Shown here: piece after piece, positions 27,202 through 35,923 of the stretch | Numbering within the stretch: position 1 is the stretch's first letter | Layout: every line of letters begins with the position of its first letter | Assembly (NCBI GenBank): GCA_021793115.1 | Contig: JAJYTJ010000023.1 | Location: 1 to 36,496 of the forward strand | DNA length: 36,496 nt | Reading direction: 5' to 3' | Origin: Actinomycetes bacterium | GTDB taxonomy: Bacteria > Actinomycetota > Actinomycetes > Actinomycetales > Cellulomonadaceae | Notes under the pieces: model-generated | Told to the model about the DNA's origin: nothing | Seen by the model: only the letters and a program-made list of their open reading frames with translations | The model's database searches: none | Program-made: the position numbers and the translations under genes

Positions 27202-28353
27202 GTGAATGCCATCAACCTCGGCATGCCAGCGCGCCCGGCTCCGGTGCTCGCGCCTCGCCGGCCGACCCGCAAGATCCGCGTCGGCAAGGTGGAGGTCGGG
27301 GGCGACGCCCCCGTCAGCGTGCAGTCCATGACGACGACCCTCACGGCCGACATCAACTCCACGCTCCAGCAGATCGCCGAGCTCACGGCCGCCGGCTGCG
27401 ACATCGTGCGCGTCGCGGTGCCGAGCCAGGACGACGCGGACGCGCTGCCGGCGATCGCCCACAAGAGCCAGATCCCGGTGATCGCCGACATCCACTTCCA
27501 GCCGAAGTACGTCTTCGCCGCGATCGACGCAGGCTGCGCCGGGGTGCGGGTCAACCCCGGCAACATCCGCAAGTTCGACGACCAGGTGCGGCAGATCGCC
27601 CAGGCGGCCAAGGATGCCGGCGTGTCGCTGCGCATCGGCGTCAACGCGGGCTCGCTCGACCCCCGGCTGCTCGAGAAGTACGGCTCGGCGACGCCGGAGG
27701 CCCTCGTGGAGTCCGCGGTCTGGGAGGCGTCGCTCTTCGAGGAGCACGACTTCCACGACTTCAAGATCTCGGTCAAGCACCACGACCCCGTGGTCATGGT
27801 CCGGGCCTACGAGATGCTCTCCGAGCGGGGCGACTGGCCGCTGCACCTCGGTGTCACCGAGGCGGGCCCGGCGTTCCAGGGCACCATCAAGTCGGCGACC
27901 GCCTTCGGTGCGCTGCTGAGCAAGGGCATCGGCGACACGATCCGGGTGTCGCTGTCCGCACCTCCCGTCGAGGAGGTCAAGGTCGGCATCCAGATCCTGC
28001 AGTCGCTGAACCTGCGGCCACGCAAGCTCGAGATCGTCTCCTGCCCGTCGTGCGGCCGCGCCCAGGTGGACGTGTACTCCCTCGCGGAGCGGGTCACCGC
28101 CGGCCTCGAGGGGCTGACCGTGCCGCTGCGCGTCGCCGTCATGGGGTGCGTCGTCAACGGACCGGGCGAGGCTCGCGAGGCGGATCTCGGCGTGGCGTCC
28201 GGCAACGGCAAGGGCCAGATCTTCGTCAAGGGCCAGGTCGTCAAGGTGGTCCCGGAGTCGCAGATCGTCGAGACGCTCATCGACGAGGCGATGCGGATCG
28301 CGCAGACCATGGAGCCCGACGAGTCCGGCGCGCCGACCGTCACGGTCGGTTGA
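27202..28353 (+). CDS. ispG: 4-hydroxy-3-methylbut-2-enyl diphosphate synthase (flavodoxin)
   Basis: IspG (GcpE) makes HMBPP from MEcPP, the penultimate MEP-pathway step, with a [4Fe-4S] cluster. The 383-residue protein is of the two-domain bacterial type. It shows [39 protein letters not shown] and the cluster cysteines C281 and C284 (SCPSCGR) and C316 ([10 protein letters not shown]) with the nearby glutamate. GTG at 27202 gives [13 protein letters not shown] before the conserved [12 protein letters not shown]. With dxr it covers two MEP steps in this window. Confidence 0.96.
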   Translation: MNAINLGMPARPAPVLAPRRPTRKIRVGKVEVGGDAPVSVQSMTTTLTADINSTLQQIAELTAAGCDIVRVAVPSQDDADALPAIAHKSQIPVIADIHFQPKYVFAAIDAGCAGVRVNPGNIRKFDDQVRQIAQAAKDAGVSLRIGVNAGSLDPRLLEKYGSATPEALVESAVWEASLFEEHDFHDFKISVKHHDPVVMVRAYEMLSERGDWPLHLGVTEAGPAFQGTIKSATAFGALLSKGIGDTIRVSLSAPPVEEVKVGIQILQSLNLRPRKLEIVSCPSCGRAQVDVYSLAERVTAGLEGLTVPLRVAVMGCVVNGPGEAREADLGVASGNGKGQIFVKGQVVKVVPESQIVETLIDEAMRIAQTMEPDESGAPTVTVG

Positions 28354-28368
28354 CGGAGACGGCGCGCC

Positions 28369-28387
28369 GCCGCCTCCCGTAGGCGGC
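28369..28387 (+). terminator. Weak hairpin after ispG
   Basis: GCCGCCT (28369-28375) pairs with AGGCGGC (28381-28387) around CCCGT. It sits 16 nt after the ispG stop and just before the promoter-like CACAAT of the next gene. Seven base pairs and no U-tract, so termination is possible but unsure. Confidence 0.4.
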
Positions 28388-28402
28388 CCGGGTGCGCTGA
28401 GG

Positions 28403-28408
28403 CACAAT
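28403..28408 (+). promoter_or_regulatory. -10 element for leaderless GNAT gene
   Basis: CACAAT in GAGGCACAATCGCGG ends 6 nt before the ATG at 28415, the right distance for a transcript that begins with the start codon. The same GGCACAAT core is in the rpsP promoter, which supports reading both as -10 elements. No Shine-Dalgarno is present. Confidence 0.5.
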
Positions 28409-28414
28409 CGCGGT

Positions 28415-29299
28415 ATGGATGTGCGTCGGGGCACGGTGCTTGACGCCCGGCACACGGGCGCGCTCGTGCTGGGCGAGATGCACGTCCCGCAGGTGCTGGC
28501 GATGTGCGCCGCCGACCCCGTGGGCACGGTGCTCGCGTCGGTGCGCCTGGAGCACGCTCGCGCCGCCGGGCTGCGCGCCGCCGGCGGCGAGCTGTGGGGC
28601 TACCGCGAGGACGGTGAGATCGTCGCCGCCTGCTGGGTGGGCGCCAACCTGGTGCCCATCGTCCCGGGGCTCGATCGCGCCACCCGCCGCCGTGCCATCG
28701 ACGCGCTCGCCGACCTGGGTGCCACGCGGGGCCGGCGGAGCTCGTCCATCGTCGGGCCCCGCGACGACGTGCTGGGTCTGTGGGACCGGCTGCGGACGGT
28801 GTGGCCGCCGGCCCGGGACGTGCGCGACGACCAGCCGTCCATGGTCATCGACCGGCCGCCGCAGGTCGCCGCCGACCAGTCGGTGCGCCGCTCGCGGCCC
28901 GACGAGCTCGGCGCGGTGCTCCCGGCGTGCGTGGCCATGTTCACCGAGGAGGTCGGCTACTCGCCGCTCGGTTCGGGCGGCTACTACGAGGCGCGGGTGC
29001 GCTCGCTCATCGCGCAGGGCCGGTCGTTCGTCCGGATCGAGGACGGCCAGGTGGTCTTCAAGGCCGAGGTCGCCGCGGTGGCGCTCGGCGTGGGCCAGGT
29101 CCAGGGCGTCTGGGTGGCGCCCGACCGTCGCGGGCAGCGCCTCTCGGAGGTCGGCATGGCCGCGGTGGTCCAGCTCGCGCAGGCCGAGATCGCGCCCGTC
29201 GTGTCGCTGTACGCCAACGCGTACAACACCCGGGCGATGGCGTCGTACCGCGCGGTGGGCTTCCGGCAGGTGGGCAGCTACGCCACCGTGCTCTTCTAG
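28415..29299 (+). CDS. GNAT family N-acetyltransferase with N-terminal DUF4081 domain
   Basis: A 294-residue protein made of two GNAT-like halves. The N-terminal half (1-140; RGGELWGYREDGEIVAACWVGANLVPI-like) corresponds to DUF4081. The C-terminal half is a regular acetyltransferase: FTEEVGYSPLG, VFKAEVAAVALGVGQVQGVWVAPDRRGQRL (acetyl-CoA loop RRGQRL) and YANAYNTRAMASYRAVGF. This protein commonly follows ispG in Actinobacteria, but its substrate is not known. ATG at 28415 is supported by the leaderless-type promoter 6 nt upstream. Convergent with the minus-strand region at 29.5-30.9 kb. Confidence 0.88.
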   Translation: MDVRRGTVLDARHTGALVLGEMHVPQVLAMCAADPVGTVLASVRLEHARAAGLRAAGGELWGYREDGEIVAACWVGANLVPIVPGLDRATRRRAIDALADLGATRGRRSSSIVGPRDDVLGLWDRLRTVWPPARDVRDDQPSMVIDRPPQVAADQSVRRSRPDELGAVLPACVAMFTEEVGYSPLGSGGYYEARVRSLIAQGRSFVRIEDGQVVFKAEVAAVALGVGQVQGVWVAPDRRGQRLSEVGMAAVVQLAQAEIAPVVSLYANAYNTRAMASYRAVGFRQVGSYATVLF

Positions 29300-29508
29300 C
29301 CTCGGCGGTCGACCGCGCCCAGGGCCCTGCCGCGCGCCGGCGGTCGGCGCGAGGGCGACGAGCCCGCGACAGGGCGTCGTCAGCGCCTCCCGGTCGAGCG
29401 CGCCGGCCCGGGCGCGGTCGCCATGGACCGACGGGATCGCTGCCTCCAGCTGAACCTGCCGAGCGGCGCAACCGGGGCGTGGGCCCGGCGCAGCAGCGCC
29501 TCGCCCTC
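29300..29508. other. Convergent spacer after the GNAT gene, no gene supported
   Basis: GC-rich. Contains a 12-bp perfect palindrome GCGGTCGACCGC (29305-29316) just after the GNAT stop and CAGGGCCCTG around 29320, which may act as terminators. On the minus strand the eroded gene described next may continue into it, but no frame is convincing. Confidence 0.4.
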
Positions 29509-29995
29509 CGCGGCCCTCAGCGATCAGCGCGCGGTGCCACAGCGCGGCCAGGCTCCACGCCTCCGGCGGCGAGCCGAGCAGGCTGGCGGTGAGCACCGTG
29601 ATGCAGCGGGCCTCGTCGGCGACGGACTCCCGGAGGTGCTCGTGCTGGTCCAGCCAGTCGATCGCGCAGGCACCGTAGACCGCCTCGGAGCGAGCAGGGC
29701 CAGCAGGCGTCCGTACGGCGTGCGCACCGCGTGCTCGGCGGCCGCGAAGCCGTCGTCGGAGGGGGGCATCGCGCCGGTTGGGCGCCCTGCCAGGCGCCGT
29801 CGACGCACCGCGTGGCGCTCGGGCGGATCTCGACGTGACCCCAGGCGACGGACGGAGCCGGGGCGGCCCAGGTGATCGCCGCGTCGAGGCCGGGCGCCCC
29901 GATGACGAACGTGCCGCCGAGCCGCTCCCCGGTGTCGGCGAACGGCACGGCCTGCACCACGAGCCGGGACGATCGGCGCGGGCCCCGATCGTCAC
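29509..29995 (-). pseudogene. Frameshifted hypothetical gene downstream of fpg
   Basis: I do not recognise the family. Protein-like segments run in three frames in turn: from GTG 29995, VTIGARADR; then RLVVQAVPFADTGERLGG to CVDGAWQGAQPA; then GAMPPSDDGFAAAEHAV to LLALLA; then SEAVYGACAIDWLDQHEH to AALWHRALIAEG. Each switch fits a single missing base, near 29964-29970, 29771-29779 and 29688-29694, and the three together restore the first frame. Outside these segments the frames read as Arg/Pro/Ala junk. The GTG start is 2 nt after the fpg stop, the mark of an ancestral operon. The 3' end is unclear (a fourth shift may occur near 29508). The first frame has no stop codon here, so some product might still be made. 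Sequencing error in GC runs is the alternative. Confidence 0.6.
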
Positions 29996-29997
29996 CG

Positions 29998-30888
29998 TCA
30001 GCGCAGCAGGCGGGACAGCCGGCGGTCCGCCAGGGGCTTGCCGCCGGTCTGGCACGTCGGGCAGTACTGGAGCGCCGAGTCGGCGAAGCTCACCTCGTGG
30101 ACGGTGTCGCCGCACGGCACGCCGTTCCAGCCGGGGCAGGGCTCGCCGGCGCGGCCGTGGACGCGCATCGAGCGCCGTGCGGAGTCCTTGAGCTCGGCGG
30201 CCGGCTTGCCGGCGGCGGCATCGACGGCCTGGCTCAGCACCGCCCGGATCGTGCCGTGCAGCGCCGCGACCTCGTCGGGCCGGTACGCGCCCGTCAGCCG
30301 GAACGGGCTGGTGCGCGCGACGAAGAGGATCTCGTCCGAGTAGGCGTTCCCGATGCCGGCGATGGTGCCCTGGTCGCGCAGCATCCCCTTGACCTGCTGG
30401 TTGCGCGCGGCGAGCAGCGTGGCGAGCCGGTCGACCGTGAACTCGTCCGACAGCGGCTCGACGCCGAGGGTCGCGACCTGGGGGACCAGCGTCGGCTCGG
30501 GTACCACGTGGACGGCCAGCCGCTTGCGGGTGCCGGCCTCCGTCAGGTCGAAGCCCGAGCCGTCGTCGAGCCGCACCCGCAGCGCGATGGGCGACGTGCC
30601 GGGCCGGATCGTGGCGCTCGACAGCGCGTCGGACCAGCGCAACCAGCCGGCGCGCGACAGGTGCCACACGAGGTGCACCGCCTCGCCGTCGGGCCGGGCG
30701 CAGCACAGGTCGAGCCACTTGCCGTGCCGTTGCGCGTCGGCGACCACCGCGCCGACGAGGGCCGACAGCGGGGGTGCGAAGGTCTTCAGCGCGGCCAGGT
30801 CGCCCAGCTCGACCCCGGTGACGACGCGGTCGTGCGCGCGCTCACGGAGGAACTGGGCGAGCGCCTCGACCTCGGGCAGCTCCGGCAC
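29998..30888 (-). CDS. Fpg/Nei family DNA glycosylase
   Basis: A 296-residue base-excision-repair glycosylase/AP lyase. The N terminus MPELPEVEALAQFL holds the catalytic proline and glutamate; K57 is in RHGKWLDL. The helix-two-turn-helix region shows GMLRDQGTIAGIGNAYSDEIL, and the C-terminal zinc finger ends YCPTCQTGGKPLADRRLSRLL, with the DNA-intercalating arginine. The finger is odd: the first pair of cysteines is C-x7-C (CPGWNGVPC) where C-x2-C is usual. It may be Fpg (8-oxoG) or a Nei-type enzyme; the PELPEVE start with this ending is common among actinobacterial Fpg/Nei proteins, and I do not assign a symbol. It faces proS divergently with 86 nt between them. Confidence 0.92.
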   Translation of the reverse strand: MPELPEVEALAQFLRERAHDRVVTGVELGDLAALKTFAPPLSALVGAVVADAQRHGKWLDLCCARPDGEAVHLVWHLSRAGWLRWSDALSSATIRPGTSPIALRVRLDDGSGFDLTEAGTRKRLAVHVVPEPTLVPQVATLGVEPLSDEFTVDRLATLLAARNQQVKGMLRDQGTIAGIGNAYSDEILFVARTSPFRLTGAYRPDEVAALHGTIRAVLSQAVDAAAGKPAAELKDSARRSMRVHGRAGEPCPGWNGVPCGDTVHEVSFADSALQYCPTCQTGGKPLADRRLSRLLR

Positions 30889-30961
30889 GCCCCCATCGTG
30901 CCCGACCGGGGTGACGCCGTCGCGGGGACGGCGGGGTGCCGGAGGCCGCGGACGCGCGCAC

Positions 30962-30967
30962 TAGCCT
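30962..30967 (+). promoter_or_regulatory. -10 element for leaderless proS
   Basis: TAGCCT ends 7 nt before the proS ATG at 30975, and no Shine-Dalgarno intervenes. It lies in the 86-nt divergent fpg-proS region. No -35 match is seen. Confidence 0.5.
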
Positions 30968-30974
30968 TGCCACC

Positions 30975-32747
30975 ATGCTCCTGCGCCTGTCCACGCTGTT
31001 CGTCCGCACCCTGCGCGAGGACCCCGCCGACGCCGAGGTCGCCAGCCACAAGCTGCTCGTCCGCGCCGGCTACATCCGTCGTGCCGCCCCCGGGATCTAC
31101 ACCTGGCTGCCGCTGGGCCTGCGCGTGCTGGGCAAGGTGGAGCAGGTGGTGCGTGAGGAGATGACCGCCGCCGGTGCGCAGGAGGTGCTGTTCCCCGCGC
31201 TGCTGCCGAAGGAGCCGTACGAGGCGACGGGCCGCTGGACCGACTACGGGCCGAACATCTTCCGCCTGCAGGACCGGCGCGAGAACGACTACCTGCTCGC
31301 GCCGACCCACGAGGAGATGTTCACGCTGCTCGTCAAGGACCTGTACTCGTCGTACAAGGACCTGCCGCTCACGCTGTTCCAGATCCAGACGAAGTACCGC
31401 GACGAGGCCCGGCCGCGCGCCGGCCTGATCCGCGGCCGCGAGTTCGTCATGAAGGACGCCTACTCCTTCGACCTGGACGACGAGGGGCTGGCCGCCTCCT
31501 ACGAGGCGCAGCGCGACGCGTACCGGCGGATCTTCGACCGGCTCGGCCTGGAGTACGTCATCGTGACGGCGATGTCGGGGGCGATGGGCGGCTCGCGCTC
31601 GGAGGAGTTCCTCACGCCGACGGCGATCGGCGAGGACACCTTCGTCCGTTCGCCCGGCGGGTACGCCGCGAACGTCGAGGCGGTCACCACGGTCGTCCCG
31701 GCGCCGGTGGCGTACGACGAGGTCCCCGCGGCCCACGTCGAGCCCACCCCGGACTCGCCGACGATCGAGTCGCTCGTCGCCAAGGCCGACGAGCTGTACC
31801 CGCGCGCGGACCGGCCCTGGACCGCAGCGGACACGCTGAAGAACGTCGTCTTCGTCCTCAAGCACCCGACCGGGGAGCGCGAGCTGCTCGTCGTCGGCGT
31901 GCCCGGTGACCGCGAGGTCGATGCCAAGCGGCTCGAGGCGGCCGTCGCCCCGTCCGAGGTGGAGCAGGCCGGCGAGGCCGACTTCGCCGCCCACCCCGAG
32001 CTCGTGCGGGGCTACATCGGCCCGCAGGCGCTGTCGCCGAACCGCCCGGGGGGCGTGCGGTACCTGCTCGACCCGCGCGTGGTGACCGGCACGCGCTGGA
32101 TCACCGGCGCCAACAGGGCCGGTCACCACGTGTTCGACCTGGTCGCCGGCCGGGACTTCGACGCCGACGGCACCGTCGAGGCGGCCGAGGTGCGGGCCGG
32201 CGACGAGGCCCCGGACGGCTCCGGGCCGCTGGAGCTGGCGCGTGGCATCGAGATCGGGCACATCTTCGCGCTCGGGCGCAAGTACGCGCAGGCCCTGGGC
32301 CTGACGGTGCTCGACCAGGACGGCAGGTCCCGTGTGGTGACGATGGGCTCGTACGGCATCGGGGTGTCCCGGGTGCTGGCTGCCCTGGCGGAGGCCAACC
32401 ACGACGACAAGGGGCTGGCCTGGCCGGCGCACGTGGCCCCGGCGCACGTGCACGTCGTCGCGACCGGCAAGGACCAGGCGGTGTTCGACGCCGCCGAGGC
32501 GCTCGCGCGCGAGCTGGACGCGCGTGGCGTCGAGGTGCTGTACGACGACCGTCCGAAGGTCTCGCCCGGCGTGAAGTTCGCGGATGCCGAGCTGCTGGGC
32601 GTGCCGCTCGTCGTCGTCGTCGGCCGCGGGCTGGCCGAGGGTGTCGTCGAGGTGCGACCGCGGGTCGGCGGCGACCCGCGGCAGGTGCCCGTGGCGCAGG
32701 CGGCGGACGTCGTGGCCGGACTCGTCCGCGAGGCGCTTGCCCGGTAG
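30975..32747 (+). CDS. proS: Prolyl-tRNA synthetase (bacterial type, with editing domain)
   Basis: ProRS charges tRNA-Pro. The 590-residue length and the inserted editing domain between motifs 2 and 3 (about 225-400, seen in [14 protein letters not shown] and [22 protein letters not shown]) mark the bacterial type. Class-II motifs: motif 1 in [16 protein letters not shown], motif 2 in [33 protein letters not shown], motif 3 in [18 protein letters not shown]; the anticodon-binding domain ends the protein. ATG 30975 gives the standard start [17 protein letters not shown]; upstream in-frame ATG 30936 is inside the promoter. Confidence 0.97.
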   Translation: MLLRLSTLFVRTLREDPADAEVASHKLLVRAGYIRRAAPGIYTWLPLGLRVLGKVEQVVREEMTAAGAQEVLFPALLPKEPYEATGRWTDYGPNIFRLQDRRENDYLLAPTHEEMFTLLVKDLYSSYKDLPLTLFQIQTKYRDEARPRAGLIRGREFVMKDAYSFDLDDEGLAASYEAQRDAYRRIFDRLGLEYVIVTAMSGAMGGSRSEEFLTPTAIGEDTFVRSPGGYAANVEAVTTVVPAPVAYDEVPAAHVEPTPDSPTIESLVAKADELYPRADRPWTAADTLKNVVFVLKHPTGERELLVVGVPGDREVDAKRLEAAVAPSEVEQAGEADFAAHPELVRGYIGPQALSPNRPGGVRYLLDPRVVTGTRWITGANRAGHHVFDLVAGRDFDADGTVEAAEVRAGDEAPDGSGPLELARGIEIGHIFALGRKYAQALGLTVLDQDGRSRVVTMGSYGIGVSRVLAALAEANHDDKGLAWPAHVAPAHVHVVATGKDQAVFDAAEALARELDARGVEVLYDDRPKVSPGVKFADAELLGVPLVVVVGRGLAEGVVEVRPRVGGDPRQVPVAQAADVVAGLVREALAR

Positions 32748-32756
32748 CGGCGCGAG

Positions 32757-32774
32757 CGTCGCGAGGAGGCGACG
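32757..32774. terminator. Candidate two-way terminator between proS and the lipoprotein gene
   Basis: CGTCGC (32757-32762) pairs with GCGACG (32769-32774) around GAGGAG in the 46-nt convergent gap. A short stem, but placed where a bidirectional terminator is expected. Confidence 0.4.
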
Positions 32775-32793
32775 AGCGGTCCGCCGCGCGCTC

Positions 32794-33816
32794 TCAGCCG
32801 AGGCCGGGGATGCCGGGGAACGGGCTCGGTGCCGCGCCCCACGTCGCGGCGGCGGTCTCGGCCGAGCTCAGCTCGTCGACCAGCGCGCCGCGCACGTCGG
32901 GCGGCGCACCCAGCAGCGCGGCGCCCGCGGCGTCGGCGACGCCGACCTCGAGCGAGGCGGCCAGCGCGGGCGCGTTCGCGGCGTCCAACGGCGGCAGCGC
33001 GTAGACGGCGCGGCGCGGGTCGGCCGCGGTGCCCGCGATCCCCACGCGCTGCGCCCACGCCTGCGCCGCCCGGCGGTGCGCCGCCGCGGACGTGGCCGCC
33101 ACCTGCCGGGCCGCACCGGTGAGCTTGGCGGCGATCACCTCCAGACCGAACCCCGCCTGGTCGTGCGCCAGGACGAGCGGGGAGACGTCGGCTGCCGCCA
33201 GCGCCGCCCCGGCGGTCGCCGACGGGCTGGGGGTGGCGGCGGGCGGCGCGGTGGGCGCGCCGCCCGTGGGCGCGGCGGTCGCCGTGGGTGGCGCCGGCGG
33301 TTCGTGGAGCGCGCCGGCCAGCCGCGTCGCGAGCTGCGCGCGTGACACGCCGACCGCGGCGAGCAGCCGCGCCGTCGCCCCGTCCGCCGCGGTGTCGGCG
33401 TCGGCGAGGGCCGTGGCCGCGTCGACGCGCAGCGATCCCAGCACGTCCGCGGGTGTCGCGACCACCGTCGAGGGGGCGGCCGTGGGCGTGGCCGTGGCCA
33501 GCCCGGAGCGGTAGGCACCGCCGAGCTGCACGGCGTGCGCCGTGGAGAACGTCACGACGTCGGCGAGCACCGCCGCCGTCGCCGCGTCGGCCGCGGACCG
33601 GGCGGAGCGTGCGGCGGCGGCCAGTGCCAGCGCGTCGGCGACGGTGCGTTCGCGGACCAGCTCGGCCGTCCCCGGTGCCGGGGCCGTCGGTGGGGCGCTC
33701 TCGAAGCGCAGGTCGCACCCTGTCAGGGTGAGCGCGGCCAGGACGGCGGCCGCCAGCACGGCGGCGAGCGTGCCGAGACCGTGCGCGAGGCGTCGGGGGG
33801 CAGGACGGGCGGTCAT
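32794..33816 (-). CDS. Putative lipoprotein with C-terminal DUF4439 (ferritin-like) domain
   Basis: A 340-residue secreted protein. From ATG 33816 there is an Arg-rich n-region (TARPAPRRL), a hydrophobic stretch (about 15-31) and the lipobox LTGC near residue 35, so it should be lipid-anchored outside the membrane. A helical Ala-rich segment follows, then a Pro/Thr/Ala linker (EPPAPPTATAAP) and the C-terminal domain with HDQAGFGLEVIAAKLTG and RRAAQAWAQRVG, matching DUF4439. Function unknown. It stands opposite rimP; GTG 33834 would add six residues. The Ala content is very high, as is usual for disordered actinobacterial lipoproteins. Confidence 0.82.
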   Translation of the reverse strand: MTARPAPRRLAHGLGTLAAVLAAAVLAALTLTGCDLRFESAPPTAPAPGTAELVRERTVADALALAAAARSARSAADAATAAVLADVVTFSTAHAVQLGGAYRSGLATATPTAAPSTVVATPADVLGSLRVDAATALADADTAADGATARLLAAVGVSRAQLATRLAGALHEPPAPPTATAAPTGGAPTAPPAATPSPSATAGAALAAADVSPLVLAHDQAGFGLEVIAAKLTGAARQVAATSAAAHRRAAQAWAQRVGIAGTAADPRRAVYALPPLDAANAPALAASLEVGVADAAGAALLGAPPDVRGALVDELSSAETAAATWGAAPSPFPGIPGLG

Positions 33817-33824
33817 CGCCCGCG

Positions 33825-33830
33825 ATCCTG
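33825..33830 (-). promoter_or_regulatory. -10-like hexamer for the lipoprotein gene
   Basis: CAGGAT on the minus strand ends 8 nt before ATG 33816, compatible with a leaderless or very short leader transcript. Motif match only. Confidence 0.3.
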
Positions 33831-33881
33831 CCACCCGGACGGGCGCGAACTGGCAGGGGCCCGCCGGTGGACGACGACCGA

Positions 33882-33887
33882 TACCCT
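33882..33887 (+). promoter_or_regulatory. -10 element for the rimP-nusA-infB operon
   Basis: TACCCT in GATACCCTGGTCTG is 50 nt before the rimP ATG and gives a leader of about 45 nt. The TACCCTGG string also occurs before ffh (1882). No clear -35 seen. Confidence 0.5.
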
Positions 33888-33937
33888 GGTCTGTCGGATC
33901 GACGGGGCGTCAGCCCATGGGGTGGTGGGAGGCGAGC

Positions 33938-34492
33938 ATGGCTGCGGCGGCAACCGCTGTGCGGGTGCGCCAGGTCGTCGAACCCGCCGTGGCAGCGCTC
34001 GGCCTGCTCGTCGAGGACGTCGAGCTGGCGCGCGCCGGTGCGAGGACGGTGGTCCGCGTCGTCGTCGACGTGATGGACGACGACCCCGGCGAGCTGGATC
34101 TCGACCGGATCGGGGACGCGACGCGTGTCGTCTCGGACGCGCTGGATGCGCACGACGTGGTGCCGGGTCACTACACGCTCGAGGTGTCCAGCCCGGGGGT
34201 GTCGCGGCCGTTGACCCGGGCGCGGCACTATCGTCGGTCGGTCGGCCGGACGGTGAGCCTGGTGCTCGCCGACGGGACGCGGCTGACCGGTCGCCTCCTG
34301 GAGGTCGACGGGGACGACGAGACGGGTGCGACGGTGGTCGTGGTGCCCTCGTCGAGCCCGGGCAAGGGGAGGCGATCCGTGCCGGGCCCCGCCGTGACGG
34401 TCCCGCTGGCGACGGTGCGCTCCGCGCATGTCGAGGTGGACCTGTCCGGCGTCGGTCCCGCGGACGACGACGACGATTCGGTGGAGGCCTGA
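33938..34492 (+). CDS. rimP: Ribosome maturation factor RimP
   Basis: RimP helps early 30S assembly. The 184-residue protein has the N-terminal domain ([44 protein letters not shown]) and the hallmark [22 protein letters not shown], then a small barrel with [20 protein letters not shown]; the end DDDDDS is acidic. ATG at 33938 has GGGAGG (33927-33932) 5 nt upstream. nusA begins 1 nt after the stop, the universal rimP-nusA order. Confidence 0.95.
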   Translation: MAAAATAVRVRQVVEPAVAALGLLVEDVELARAGARTVVRVVVDVMDDDPGELDLDRIGDATRVVSDALDAHDVVPGHYTLEVSSPGVSRPLTRARHYRRSVGRTVSLVLADGTRLTGRLLEVDGDDETGATVVVVPSSSPGKGRRSVPGPAVTVPLATVRSAHVEVDLSGVGPADDDDDSVEA

Positions 34493-34493
34493 C

Positions 34494-35525
34494 GTGGACA
34501 TCGACATGCAGGCGCTGCGGCTCATCGAGCACGAGCGCGACATCAAGATCGACGTGCTGCTCGAGGCGATCGAGCAGGCGCTGCTGTCCGCCTACCACCG
34601 CACGCCGGGCGCCTACGCGCACGCCCGGGTCGAGGTGGACCGGCGGACCGGGCACGTGACCGTGTGGGCCCGCGAGCCCGTCCCGGTCGACGCCGAGGGC
34701 GAGCCGCTGGACGTCGAGCAGCCCGAGTTCGACCACACGCCCGAGGGCTTCGGCCGCATCGCCACGGCGACCGCCCGCCAGGTGATCGTCCAGCGGCTGC
34801 GGGACGCCGAGGACGACCAGGTGCTCGGCACGTTCCGCGGCAAGGAGGGCGAGATCCTCGGTGGCGTCGTGCAGCAGGGCCGCGACCCCCGCACGGTGCT
34901 GGTCGACGTCGGCGGCACCGAGGCGGTGCTGCCCGCGCACGAGCAGGTGCCGGGTGAGCGCTACGTGCACGGCGAGCGGATCCGGGGCTACGTGCTCGAG
35001 GTGGCCCGCGGGATGCGCGGGCCGCAGGTGACGCTCAGCCGTACGCACCCCGGCCTGGTGCGCAAGCTCTTCGCGCTCGAGGTCCCCGAGGTGGCCGACG
35101 GCACCGTCGAGATCACGGCGATCGCCCGCGAGGCGGGGCACCGCACCAAGATGGCGGTGCGGGCCACCGTGGCGGGCGTCAACGCGAAGGGCGCCTGCAT
35201 CGGGCCGATGGGCGGTCGGGTCCGCGCGGTCATGGCCGAGCTTCAGGGCGAGAAGATCGACATCGTCGACCACTCCGACGACCCGGCGGAGATGATCGCC
35301 AACGCGCTGTCGCCGGCGCGCGTCCTCTCGGTGACGATCGTCGACCCGCAGCTGCGCGCGGCACGCGTCGTCGTGCCCGACTACCAGCTGTCGCTGGCCA
35401 TCGGCAAGGAGGGCCAGAACGCCCGCCTCGCCGCCAAGCTCACGGGGTGGCGGATCGACATCCGCTCCGACGCGGCCGCGCCCCCCGCTGCCGACGAGGA
35501 CGCCGCCCGGGCGACCGGCGCGTGA
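34494..35525 (+). CDS. nusA: Transcription termination/antitermination factor NusA
   Basis: NusA binds RNA polymerase and RNA to modulate pausing and termination. The 343-residue protein lacks the extra C-terminal acidic repeats of E. coli NusA, which is normal for Actinobacteria. The N-terminal domain is [19 protein letters not shown], followed by S1 ([33 protein letters not shown]), KH1 ([30 protein letters not shown] with GxxG) and KH2 ([23 protein letters not shown]). GTG at 34494 is 1 nt after the rimP stop; ylxR overlaps its stop. Confidence 0.97.
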   Translation: MDIDMQALRLIEHERDIKIDVLLEAIEQALLSAYHRTPGAYAHARVEVDRRTGHVTVWAREPVPVDAEGEPLDVEQPEFDHTPEGFGRIATATARQVIVQRLRDAEDDQVLGTFRGKEGEILGGVVQQGRDPRTVLVDVGGTEAVLPAHEQVPGERYVHGERIRGYVLEVARGMRGPQVTLSRTHPGLVRKLFALEVPEVADGTVEITAIAREAGHRTKMAVRATVAGVNAKGACIGPMGGRVRAVMAELQGEKIDIVDHSDDPAEMIANALSPARVLSVTIVDPQLRAARVVVPDYQLSLAIGKEGQNARLAAKLTGWRIDIRSDAAAPPAADEDAARATGA

Positions 35526-35923
35526 CGCCACGGGCCGGTCGCCCCACGTCGGGTAGACTGTCGACGCCTGGGCCAGGAGCCCGGAGCTCCACTGCCGTCA
35601 CCAAGCGGGACGATCCGGCCACCGGCCCGGTCCGCACGTGCGTGGGGTGCCGGGGTACCGGATCCAGGCAGGCCTTGCTGAGGGTGGTCGTCGACCGGGG
35701 AGCCAACGCGCTCGTCGTGGACGTCGATCGCCGGATGCCGGGACGGGGTGCGTGGCTTCACCCCGATCCGCACTGCTTCGAGCTCGCCGTCCGTCGGCGG
35801 GCGTTCGGGCGGGCGCTGCGAGTTGCGGCACCTCCGGACGCCGTCGCCGTCGCCCGGTACGTCGAGGACCACGCGGAGCCGCACGCCGCCGGGACCGTCC
35901 CGGCGCCGGCCGATCGTCGATGA
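35522..35923 (+). CDS. ylxR: YlxR (DUF448) family RNA-binding protein
   Basis: YlxR lies between nusA and infB in most Gram-positive bacteria. In some bacteria it has been linked to transcription regulation and RNase P, though its main role is unsettled. Conserved core: [52 protein letters not shown]. The start is a problem. The only canonical start in frame upstream of the core is GTG 35522, overlapping the nusA stop (GTGA), which gives 133 residues with about 36 unconserved ones first. AGGAG at 35575-35579 would instead suit a start near 35597, where the codon is GTC. CTG 35558 is also in frame. I keep 35522. Confidence 0.88.
   Translation: MTPRAGRPTSGRLSTPGPGARSSTAVTKRDDPATGPVRTCVGCRGTGSRQALLRVVVDRGANALVVDVDRRMPGRGAWLHPDPHCFELAVRRRAFGRALRVAAPPDAVAVARYVEDHAEPHAAGTVPAPADRR
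35554..35559 (+). promoter_or_regulatory. Possible internal -10 within ylxR
   Basis: TAGACT in GGGTAGACTGTCGAC lies 32 nt inside the ylxR frame as annotated. If real it would serve infB, or ylxR with a shorter start. No -35 is visible; it might be chance. Confidence 0.3.

Noticed and set aside
29423..29875. Plus-strand 150-codon frame starting MDRRDRCLQLNLPSG as a gene
   Set aside because: It is antisense to the eroded minus-strand gene, has low-complexity Arg-rich content, and the minus-strand segments look far more like protein.
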